Assembly: GCF_051781005.1 (NCBI RefSeq)
Contig: NZ_JBPWOA010000006.1
Coordinates: forward strand, 460,540 to 524,539
Length of the DNA: 64,000 nucleotides
Direction of reading: 5' to 3'
Source of the DNA: Anabaena sp051781005
GTDB taxonomy: Bacteria > Cyanobacteriota > Cyanobacteriia > Cyanobacteriales > Nostocaceae
Shown: positions 24,895-32,298 of the stretch, in pieces
Position numbering within the stretch: the first letter of the stretch is position 1
Layout of the letters: each line of letters starts with the position of its first letter
The notes under the pieces: generated by a model
What the model was told of the DNA's origin: nothing
Database searches by the model: none
Seen by the model: the letters and a program-made list of their open reading frames with translations, nothing else
Translations under genes and position numbers: made by a program

Positions 24895-25472
24895 ACATTC
24901 AGCTAGAACTCAACCGGCTGGAGGATATTGTTCTTTCTGGTCTACAAATTCCGTTAGTAAGACGCACCCTAGTAGATGAAGATAAGCTACTAGAACAGCT
25001 TGATTTTGTGCGCGTTTCTTTACCGTCAGTGTTTCAGGAAGCTGCGGAACTCCTCCAACAAAAGGAGGAAATCATGATGGAAGCGGAAGAATATGGACAA
25101 CAGGTTGTGGAATCAGCACAAGCCAAAAGAGCGCAAATTTTGGCTGAGAGCGATATTGTCAGACAAGCAGAACGGGAAGCTGAACAGTTGCGGCGAAAAG
25201 TGCAGCAAGAGTGTGATGCAATGATGCAAGATACTCTGGCGGAGATTGAGCAGAAACGACGTGCTTGTATGCAAGAATTGGAGGAAATGAGACAAAGTGC
25301 GATCGCACAAGCTCAAGAAATTGAAGACGGTGCTGATCAATATGCTGATAATGTCCTGGAAAATATCGAACAGGATCTTCAGGAAATGTTGCGAATTATT
25401 ACTAATGGTCGTTTACAACTGCGAGGAGATATTCCCAAGCAGCGTAATTCACCCAATCCTAAAAAGAGATGA
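24804..25472 (+). CDS. Coiled-coil protein, DivIVA-like
   Basis: A 222-residue protein. After a disordered Pro-rich start, residues 33-70 are helical, and about 75-200 form a long charged coiled coil (AELLQQKEEIMMEAEEYGQQ through YADNVLENIEQDLQEML). This resembles the family that follows coaD in several cyanobacteria; similarity to DivIVA and ATP-synthase b subunits is only structural. The ATG overlaps coaD by 91 bases in another frame, so the two are translationally coupled. Function unknown. Confidence 0.7.
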   Translation: MLQPKLSRPESNHNGNNPPPPEQPTGPTGVDIQLELNRLEDIVLSGLQIPLVRRTLVDEDKLLEQLDFVRVSLPSVFQEAAELLQQKEEIMMEAEEYGQQVVESAQAKRAQILAESDIVRQAEREAEQLRRKVQQECDAMMQDTLAEIEQKRRACMQELEEMRQSAIAQAQEIEDGADQYADNVLENIEQDLQEMLRIITNGRLQLRGDIPKQRNSPNPKKR

Positions 25473-25599
25473 TCATTTTTAATTCATAATTGTGGCAAAG
25501 TTGAAAATCATCTTGATGCCTTACCTTTTTTGGTATTGCATCCAATTTTTAAACGATATTTTAAACACAGCATACATAAAACCCTATCATTAACCAATC

Positions 25600-26763
25600 A
25601 TGAATAATCCCCAACAACCGCGAGAATACGATGCTGTGCTTGGTGATAATAGTCCATCACTAGAAGGAGCAGCGGTTTTAGGTGGTATTGAAGGCGTGAA
25701 ATTACGGTTGCAAAATCCAGATTTAAAAGTGAGAATTGCTACAATTAAAAAAGCCTTGAATTATGGAGAGCAGAGTTTAGATTTAGTAATTGAAGCTTTG
25801 AATGATGAATCTGTAGAAGTAAAAATACAAGCTTATTTATTATTAAATAATCGAATAGAATTAAAAGCTAGACAAGCGTTATTAAAATTTAATCCACAAG
25901 GTTTTAAACTAGAACAAATTGAAGTAGTAACAGTTAACAACTTTGGGACAATTATTCAGCGTCAGCAACATATAGCTAGATATTTTATAGAAGATTTAGG
26001 CAATGGTGTTAACCTGGAAATGGCTGCAATTCCTGCTGGTAGTTTTATGATGGGTTCACCAAAAGATGAACTACAAAGAACAGATTCTGAATATATTCAA
26101 CATCAAGTTTCTATTCAAGCGTTTTATATAGGAAAATATACTGTTACTCAAGAGCAATGGGAAAGAGTAGCAGAATTACCAAATATCGATATAGACCTTA
26201 ACCCCAGACCTTCAGGCTTTTCAGGAAAAAAAAGACCAGTAGAATGTGTATCATGGCTTGATGCACAGGAATTTTGTGCTAGGCTAAGTAAATATACAGA
26301 TAAAAAATATCGTTTACCCACCGAAGCAGAATGGGAATATGCCTGTAAAGCCGGAACAAATACACCTTTTTATTTTGGTGAAACCATAACCACAGACTTG
26401 GTAAATTACTGTGGGAAATATATGTATAACAACACTTGTACTGGAGGAGTGGATAGAAAAGAAACCACCGATGTAGGAAATTTTCTTCCTAACGCTTTTG
26501 GTTTATATGATATGCACGGTAATATCTGGGAATGGTGTGAAGATGCTTGGACTGATGACTATAAAAGTATGCCCAAAGATGAGAGTACTTACGTTGATAA
26601 TAGCAACTTGATTGATCAAAGCAATTTTAAATTAGCGCGTGGTGGTTCTTGGTATGGCCTCCCTAGTTGTTGCTGTTCTGCGTTTCGTAACTACGGCAGA
26701 CTTTACAGTAGATTCTACTTCAACGGATTTCGTTTAGTGGTTTCCGCTGAGAGAACTCTTTAG
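25600..26763 (+). CDS. FGE-sulfatase/SUMF1-domain protein, likely DGR target
   Basis: A 387-residue protein. Residues 1-95 are a helical, HEAT-like module nearly identical to that of the next gene. Residues about 140-385 are an FGE-sulfatase domain (C-type-lectin fold): MAAIPAGSFMMGSP, YTVTQEQWE, YRLPTEAEWEYACKAG, NAFGLYDMHGNIWEWCEDAW. True formylglycine enzymes need a cysteine pair that is not kept here, so catalysis is unlikely. The last 45 residues, RGGSWY to GFRLVVSAERTL, have the layout of a DGR variable region: 21 of 24 codons from 26653 to 26724 end in C or T. Probably a ligand-binding protein. Confidence 0.85.
   Translation: MNNPQQPREYDAVLGDNSPSLEGAAVLGGIEGVKLRLQNPDLKVRIATIKKALNYGEQSLDLVIEALNDESVEVKIQAYLLLNNRIELKARQALLKFNPQGFKLEQIEVVTVNNFGTIIQRQQHIARYFIEDLGNGVNLEMAAIPAGSFMMGSPKDELQRTDSEYIQHQVSIQAFYIGKYTVTQEQWERVAELPNIDIDLNPRPSGFSGKKRPVECVSWLDAQEFCARLSKYTDKKYRLPTEAEWEYACKAGTNTPFYFGETITTDLVNYCGKYMYNNTCTGGVDRKETTDVGNFLPNAFGLYDMHGNIWEWCEDAWTDDYKSMPKDESTYVDNSNLIDQSNFKLARGGSWYGLPSCCCSAFRNYGRLYSRFYFNGFRLVVSAERTL
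26641..26763 (+). other. Candidate DGR variable region
   Basis: This is the 3' end of the FGE-domain gene. Between the fixed codons TGG (26650) and GGA (26725), nearly every codon is NNC or NNT (TAT, GGC, CTC, AGT, TGT, TAC, GGC, CTT, TAC, AGT, TTC, TAC, TTC and so on), while the fixed AGA, CGT and GCG positions are spaced as in templates built from AAC/AAT codons. The end GFRLV plus about 8 residues to the stop codon fits known cyanobacterial DGR targets. No template repeat or reverse transcriptase is in the window. Confidence 0.6.
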
Positions 26764-26882
26764 TTTTTCCCTTACCTTACAGCAATCAATTTTTTACATA
26801 AAAATGGCATTAAGTTAACATAGTTTAATATGCATATATACTTTTTTAATACAGCATACATAAAATCCAACTATTAACCAAT

Positions 26883-27701
26883 ATGAATAATCCGCAACAA
26901 CCGAAAGAATACGATGCTGTGCTTGGTGGTAATCGTCCATCACTAGAAGGTGCAGCCGTTTTAGGTGGTATTGAAGGCGTAAAATTACGGTTGCAAAATC
27001 CAGATTTAAAAGTGAGAATTGCTGCAATCAAAGAAGCATTCAATTATGGAGAACAGGGTTTAGATTTAGTGATTGCAGGTTTAAAGGATGAATCTTGGGA
27101 TATTCAAAATGCAGCTTATTCGTTGTTAAATTCTCGGACAGAAGCGAGTGTAAAAAAAGCTTTAATAATATTCGACCAAGTAACGTTAAAATCATCCGTA
27201 GGAATGGACTACAGAGAACTAAGGAACTTGCTTGGTGCTGGTAGCTGGAAAGAAGCTAATGACGAAACCAGACGGGTAATGTTAACTATTACGAAACAAG
27301 AAAAATATATCGACTCAGAAGATATTTACAACTTTCCCTGTGAAGACCTCCGCACCATTGACCAGTTGTGGGTAAAATATAGTGATGGCCGTTTTGGGTT
27401 TTCAGTCCAGAAGCAGATTTATCAAAGTTTGGCTGGAATGATGATTGGAGACTTCACATACTGGCTTAAGTTTGCTGATCAGATAGGATGGATGAAAGGA
27501 AACTCTAGCCACCCTAGAAATAAGGAATTTAAAAAAGAGAATGATATTACTTTTGATTTGACAGCATTAAGAGGACATCTACCGTATTCTAAAGAATATC
27601 TCCGTTATTTTCTGTTATTTAATGGTGAATCGACTGAAGCTTGGGAGAAAAAAGGGAAGGGTCTCGCGATCTTCTATCGTGTCAAGACTTGTGGACTGTA
27701 G
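26883..27701 (+). CDS. GUN4-domain protein with shared N-terminal module
   Basis: A 272-residue protein. Residues 1-80 are almost identical to the start of the preceding FGE-domain protein (MNNPQQP, EYDAVLGG, SLEGAAVLGGIEGVKLRLQN). Residues about 105-265 are a GUN4 domain: DYRELRNLLGAGSWKEAN, NFPCEDLRTIDQLWVKYSDG, RFGFSVQKQIYQSL, and FDLTALRGHLP. Canonical Gun4 binds porphyrins and activates Mg-chelatase; multi-domain GUN4 proteins like this are numerous in Nostocales and their ligands are unknown. The upstream 35 bases are also duplicated. Confidence 0.88.
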   Translation: MNNPQQPKEYDAVLGGNRPSLEGAAVLGGIEGVKLRLQNPDLKVRIAAIKEAFNYGEQGLDLVIAGLKDESWDIQNAAYSLLNSRTEASVKKALIIFDQVTLKSSVGMDYRELRNLLGAGSWKEANDETRRVMLTITKQEKYIDSEDIYNFPCEDLRTIDQLWVKYSDGRFGFSVQKQIYQSLAGMMIGDFTYWLKFADQIGWMKGNSSHPRNKEFKKENDITFDLTALRGHLPYSKEYLRYFLLFNGESTEAWEKKGKGLAIFYRVKTCGL

Positions 27702-27849
27702 TTATGTCTGTTATTTAGGCTTATAGATTGATAACTAATCATCTGCCATTTTACCTAACTAAATTTTCTAGTTTATCTTCTAAGAAGATGGCTAGATTAA
27801 AATTACCTAAACAAAGCTGTTTTTAGTAATATCTGAGGATGAATTGAAA

Positions 27850-28884
27850 ATGAACCAAGATGAAATAGATGCTAAAATAGCTCAAGTAGTAGCTAATATA
27901 GATCGCAGATTGGCAAGTGAAAGTATATCTGTTTTTGACAGAGTTGATATTGTAAAGAGGGAAATATGCCGTGCGCTTAATATCAATATTGATTGTTTTG
28001 ATTTAGATACAAATACTATGTTATTGTTGGTAAATATTGATATTTGGTATGAAGGAAATTATAAAATTAGAACAAATGTCAGCAATTTTTTCCAAGAAAA
28101 ACCATTTTTTATTCAAGGAGACATTTATTGGATTTGTGTGCAGAAAATAACAGGTGAATATTATAATATTCGTAATGGTACAAATTTACCAGAGATTGTA
28201 ATAAAAGATTTAACAGAACAAGAACGTAAATTTTTACAAGAGGAATTTAAAAGAGCAAAAATACAATGGATAGCTATAAAAAATCTACAATCTGTTATTC
28301 GTTGGCGAGATGAAATAAGAAAAAGTGAAAATGATTTTTTCGGTCTTCAAGAAAATATTTTTTACTTAGCTGCTGAAACAATAAAATTTCTTTCTCTTGC
28401 TATTGAGGATTTGAATCTTGCTATTCTTACTTTAAAAAATACCAGCACCAGTAATTATCAATTCATAATTTTTCCCCTTTCACAAGCAATTGAAAAGCTA
28501 TTAAAAGCTTGTGTTATTTCAGAAAATTCAATGCTGGGTCAAGAAATTAAAGACTTACTAAAAATTTTAAGAGGTAACGAATATGGACACAATTTATTAA
28601 AAATAGTTCAACATTACAGGCAAGCTCTTCCTTTTTCTGAAAACATAGAATCAGAGATACAAAAATATTCTTTTTTCCATAACAATGCTAAGTCTAGATA
28701 TGATATTATGACTGTCTCTTCAGAGCAAGAAGTAGGTATGATAGACGCTGCATTGAATATTTTTCAATTAATAAGCGAAAAACTTTATATGCCTTTAGAG
28801 GAAGCTATGTATGGTCATGAATATTCTTCGGAAATATCAGAATATTATGATCAATTAGAGGATGATAATTATGATTTTGATTAA
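27850..28884 (+). CDS. HEPN-like domain protein
   Basis: A 344-residue protein, not firmly recognised. The N-terminal ~130 residues are mixed; residues about 170-320 are helical and HEPN-like (FPLSQAIEKLLKACVIS, then EYGHNLLKIVQHYR, and HNNAKSRYDIM). HEPN domains occur in toxins, nucleotide-binding proteins and RNases; the RxxxxH RNase motif is not evident, so nuclease activity is not claimed. Very AT-rich compared with its neighbours. A TTG at 27844 is in frame, but the ATG at 27850 is preferred. Confidence 0.55.
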   Translation: MNQDEIDAKIAQVVANIDRRLASESISVFDRVDIVKREICRALNINIDCFDLDTNTMLLLVNIDIWYEGNYKIRTNVSNFFQEKPFFIQGDIYWICVQKITGEYYNIRNGTNLPEIVIKDLTEQERKFLQEEFKRAKIQWIAIKNLQSVIRWRDEIRKSENDFFGLQENIFYLAAETIKFLSLAIEDLNLAILTLKNTSTSNYQFIIFPLSQAIEKLLKACVISENSMLGQEIKDLLKILRGNEYGHNLLKIVQHYRQALPFSENIESEIQKYSFFHNNAKSRYDIMTVSSEQEVGMIDAALNIFQLISEKLYMPLEEAMYGHEYSSEISEYYDQLEDDNYDFD

Positions 28885-28998
28885 TACAGTTAAAATAATT
28901 ATGTGCCATTTTCTTTCATGAATTACTTAAGGAACTACAACTATTACCTATATAAATTAAAAACCCAATAAATTAACAACTACCTCCTATTCCTACAA

Positions 28999-30588
28999 AT
29001 GAATAACCCCCATCAACAACTACTCCAACAAATAGATTTAATGCTTCGCGCCCGCTATCCACTGCTGTATATAGTCGGAGTCGAAGAAGAACCAATAGAA
29101 CAAGTCCTCCAACAACTCACCCAAATATCTCAGACACCACGACAGCTATTATTATGGGATATAGTCACCGGGTGGGATGACAACGGAAGTGATAAAAGTT
29201 CAGTCATGGGTGCATTATCAAGAATTACCAAAGCCCCAGAAAATACAACCACAATATTTGTATTGAGAGACATACATTTTATCCTCAAAAACCCAGAAAC
29301 AGAAAAAAATGCTCCCGTAATTCGGGCTATTAAAAACCTAACTCGACAACTCAAACGCACACGCCAAACCCTCATCCTCACCAGTCATATATTAACCATA
29401 CCTCCAGAACTGCAAGAAGAAGTCACAGTCATTGATTTTCCTTTACCCAACATCCAAGAAATTGATTATTTAATTCATCAATTAATAGTCCCCGAAAAAC
29501 TTAACTTAAATGGACTAGGAAAAGAACAATTAATCAAAGCCTGTCAAGGATTAAGTCGCGCCAGAATTAGAAGAGTTTTAGCCGCAGCTTTAGCAGCAAA
29601 AGGACAAGTCAACGAAGCAGATATTGATAGAGTTTTAGAAGAGAAAAAACAAGCAGTTCGCCAAACCGGAATATTAGAATTTTACACCGCCAATGAATCA
29701 TTAAAAAACGTCGGTGGCTTAGAAAATCTCAAACAGTGGGTGCGAATGCGTCAAGATGCTTTTACCGAAGAAGCGCGATGCTATGGAATACCCAACCCCA
29801 AAGGAGTTCTCTTAGTAGGAATCCAAGGAACAGGTAAATCATTATCAGCCAAAACTATCGCCCATGAATGGCGTTTACCATTGTTACGTTTAGACGTGGG
29901 GAGATTATTTGGGGGAATAGTCGGAGAAAGCGAAAATCGCATTCGCCAAATGATTCAATTAGCAGAAGCAATTTCACCCTGTGTATTATGGATGGATGAA
30001 ATAGATAAGGCATTTGGTAATATTAATAGTGGTGTTGATGGTGACTCTGGCACATCGCGCCGTGTATTTGGGACATTAATTACCTGGATGCAAGAAAAAA
30101 CCAGTCCGGTGTTTATGGTAGCTACTGCTAATAATGTGCAAATACTCCCTGCTGAACTATTAAGAAAAGGGCGATTTGATGAAATATTCTTTTTAAATTT
30201 ACCTACGGAAAAAGAACGCCATGATATTTTTAAAGTCCACCTGCAAAAAATCCGTCCTTCCCGACTGAGAGAGTTTGATTTACAGCGACTCGCAAAAAAT
30301 AGCGAAAACTTTAGCGGTGCAGAAATTCAACAAGTAATTATTGATGGAATGCACCGCGCTTTTGGTAGTTTAATTGATGGAAATAGGCGGGATTTTAACA
30401 CGGAGGATATTTTAGCTGCGGTATCAGAAACTGTTCCTTTATCAGCCATAGCTAAGGAACAAATTACCAGTTTAAAACGCTGGGCGGCGGAAGCTGGCGC
30501 AAGAACGGGTTCTATTGATACGCTATTAATTGAGGAGCTAAAAGTTTATTCTCAGCAGCAAGGTTTGGGTCATTTGGCAGTAGATTAA
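28999..30588 (+). CDS. ycf46: Ycf46-type AAA+ ATPase
   Basis: A 529-residue protein of the Ycf46 family. The N-terminal ~250 residues are a degenerate AAA-like domain (LLYIVGVEEEPIEQVL, LILTSHILTIPPELQEEV); the C-terminal half is an active AAA+ domain with Walker A GIQGTGKS, Walker B CVLWMDEIDKAFG, VATANN sensor and RKGRFDEIFF. Ycf46 is kept in cyanobacteria and some plastids and has been linked to CO2 uptake regulation in Synechocystis. Here it leads a cluster with DUF1257, DUF2997, a GrpE-like protein and an Hsp70. Confidence 0.9.
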   Translation: MNNPHQQLLQQIDLMLRARYPLLYIVGVEEEPIEQVLQQLTQISQTPRQLLLWDIVTGWDDNGSDKSSVMGALSRITKAPENTTTIFVLRDIHFILKNPETEKNAPVIRAIKNLTRQLKRTRQTLILTSHILTIPPELQEEVTVIDFPLPNIQEIDYLIHQLIVPEKLNLNGLGKEQLIKACQGLSRARIRRVLAAALAAKGQVNEADIDRVLEEKKQAVRQTGILEFYTANESLKNVGGLENLKQWVRMRQDAFTEEARCYGIPNPKGVLLVGIQGTGKSLSAKTIAHEWRLPLLRLDVGRLFGGIVGESENRIRQMIQLAEAISPCVLWMDEIDKAFGNINSGVDGDSGTSRRVFGTLITWMQEKTSPVFMVATANNVQILPAELLRKGRFDEIFFLNLPTEKERHDIFKVHLQKIRPSRLREFDLQRLAKNSENFSGAEIQQVIIDGMHRAFGSLIDGNRRDFNTEDILAAVSETVPLSAIAKEQITSLKRWAAEAGARTGSIDTLLIEELKVYSQQQGLGHLAVD

Positions 30589-30669
30589 ATAATTCGTAAT
30601 AGTGCTTATAGCAGGCTACGTCAATGTAATTCGTAATTATTTTTTTTATATACAGGAGTTGATTTTTTT

Positions 30670-31044
30670 ATGTCTCATTTTACAACTATAAAGGTGCAAA
30701 TTAAAAACGGTGAAGTTCTGCATAAAGTATTGAAGGAATTAGGTCATCAAGTTGAACAAAATACAAAGGTACGTGGTTATAGTGGTGATACAACTAATGC
30801 TGAATATGTAATCCGTCAATCTAATGGTTATGATTTAGGTTTTCGTAAACAGGGAGAAAATTATGAAATAGTTGCAGATTTTTGGGGTGCAAAAATTAAT
30901 CAGCAAGAGTTTGTTAATAGTATTAGTCAAAAGTATGCCTGTAAAACCTTAATGGAAACAATTCAAGCTGAAGGTTTTAATGTAGAGGAAGAGGAAGTAT
31001 TAGAAGATGGTACTGTGCGGGTTGTGGTTGGTAGATGGGTTTAA
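30670..31044 (+). CDS. DUF1257 (Ycf35) protein
   Basis: A 124-residue protein matching DUF1257/Ycf35: MSHFTTIKVQIKNGEVLHKV, then DLGFRKQGENYEIVADFWG and a C-terminal VEEEEVLEDGTVRVVV strand. The function is unknown; it often sits beside Ycf46-like ATPases and DUF2997, as here. AGGAG lies upstream of the ATG. Confidence 0.88.
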   Translation: MSHFTTIKVQIKNGEVLHKVLKELGHQVEQNTKVRGYSGDTTNAEYVIRQSNGYDLGFRKQGENYEIVADFWGAKINQQEFVNSISQKYACKTLMETIQAEGFNVEEEEVLEDGTVRVVVGRWV

Positions 31045-31082
31045 TATTTAGTTAATTAACATTATTAAAAAGGAAAAAAATC

Positions 31083-31295
31083 ATGGCTGAATATCAGAAA
31101 GTTGAATATCGAATTGGGAAAGATGGTAAAATTGTGGAAAAGGTTTTAAATGCAACTGGTTCTAGTTGTGTGGAGACAACAAAAGCGGTTGAAAAATCCT
31201 TGGGAGAAATAGAATCTCAGGAATTATTACCGGAATATTACGAAGGAGATGAGTTTATTACCACTTCTGAAAATCAATCTTTACAGCAGCGGTAA
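31083..31295 (+). CDS. DUF2997 protein
   Basis: A 70-residue protein: YQKVEYRIGKDGKIVEKVLN, then CVETTKAVEKSLGEIE and an acidic tail. This pattern fits DUF2997, a small partner found next to DUF1257. AAAGGA provides the ribosome binding site, and the gap to the preceding gene is 38 bases. Function unknown. Confidence 0.82.
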   Translation: MAEYQKVEYRIGKDGKIVEKVLNATGSSCVETTKAVEKSLGEIESQELLPEYYEGDEFITTSENQSLQQR

Positions 31296-31593
31296 TTGAC
31301 TTATTATCTCTTTATCTCGTTCTTTGTCAGAGACAAGGAATGCAGTAAGTACCTGGACAGAATTAATTACACAATGTCATTGCGAATGGAACGAAGTGGA
31401 ATGACGCAATCGCAGGGGCTGGGATTGCTTCGCTTCGCTCGCAATGACTGTAAATATTTTTGTCCAATTACTTATTAGAGTCTCTGAACTCTTGAATAAA
31501 ATCGAGGTAGAACCTCTATGATTGCATTCCCAGTCTGGAGACTGGAAACAAGAAACGAGAATAAACAAACCGCAAATTAAACTAATAAATAAT
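31296..31593 (+). repeat. Intergenic with GTCATTGCGA inverted-repeat element
   Basis: A ~73-bp element at 31376-31448 bounded by GTCATTGCGA and TCGCAATGAC (perfect 10-bp inverted repeat), rich in GAAGCGAAGC-type arms. It looks like a dispersed palindromic repeat. It separates DUF2997 from the GrpE-like gene, so the cluster may not be one transcript. Confidence 0.6.
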
Positions 31594-32130
31594 ATGCTAG
31601 AACAAATTAATCATGTCGGGTTTGCTGTAATTCTCGTCATCATCATTTATAGTATTCTGCGAGGATTATTCCCAGAAAACAATCAAGATAAAACTGTTAT
31701 TTCTCCAGAAACAGAACAAAAAATCAAAATTTTAGAACTTGAAATTCAATGTCAACGACTGCGTGAAGAATTAAAACAACAATCTCAACAATTAAGAATT
31801 GATTTTCAAAATGAAACATTTACCCAATTACAAACCTTACTTAGCAACTATCCTACAGTCAAAAAAATGGCTTTAGCTAAACCTGATTTACCTGCTAAAA
31901 ATCTAATCTCTCTATTTACATCTTTAGATAATCTGATTACGAGTTGGGGTTATACTGCTATTGGTGAAATTTGGGAACAGGTAAATTATAATCCCCAATT
32001 ACATCAAGCTGATAGTGATGATATCCAAGAAGGAGAATTAGTCTATATTCGGTTTATTGGTTATCAAGATGGTGATAAGGTTCTCTATCCTGCTAAAGTT
32101 AGTCGCACTTTACCCGGAGGATTCAATTAG
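31594..32130 (+). CDS. Membrane-anchored GrpE-like exchange factor
   Basis: About 178 residues. One N-terminal membrane segment (about 8-25, VGFAVILVIIIYSILRGLF), a coiled coil (KIKILELEIQCQRLREEL), then a C-terminal domain with WGYTAIGEIWEQVNYNPQLH and YIRFIGYQDGDKVLYPAKV, which recalls the GrpE beta domain. GrpE releases ADP from DnaK; this version would act at the membrane on the Hsp70 encoded next. An in-frame TTG at 31522 is rejected in favour of the ATG at 31594, which places the membrane segment at the N-terminus. Confidence 0.7.
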   Translation: MLEQINHVGFAVILVIIIYSILRGLFPENNQDKTVISPETEQKIKILELEIQCQRLREELKQQSQQLRIDFQNETFTQLQTLLSNYPTVKKMALAKPDLPAKNLISLFTSLDNLITSWGYTAIGEIWEQVNYNPQLHQADSDDIQEGELVYIRFIGYQDGDKVLYPAKVSRTLPGGFN

Positions 32131-32150
32131 AATAAAAAATTAAATAAATT

Positions 32151-32289
32151 GTAGGTTGGGTTGAGGAACGAAACCCAACATTTATTACTCACAAAGTTTT
32201 AAATAATTTATCTATTTTCTCTGAACCCAACATAAAACATTAATTATCTATCGTTTTTGTTGGGTTGCGCTTTGCTTAACCCAACCTAC
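32151..32289 (+). mobile_element. MITE-like element with 12-bp terminal inverted repeats
   Basis: GTAGGTTGGGTT (32151-32162) and AACCCAACCTAC (32278-32289) bound a 139-bp element that carries two further GTTGGGTT-type hairpins. It ends 9 bases before the Hsp70 start codon. No coding capacity. Confidence 0.6.
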
Positions 32290-32298
32290 TAATGATTT

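Noticed and set aside
25600..26763. Calling the FGE-domain protein a true formylglycine-generating enzyme
   Set aside because: The active-site cysteine arrangement is not kept, no sulfatase is nearby and the C-terminus looks like a DGR variable region.
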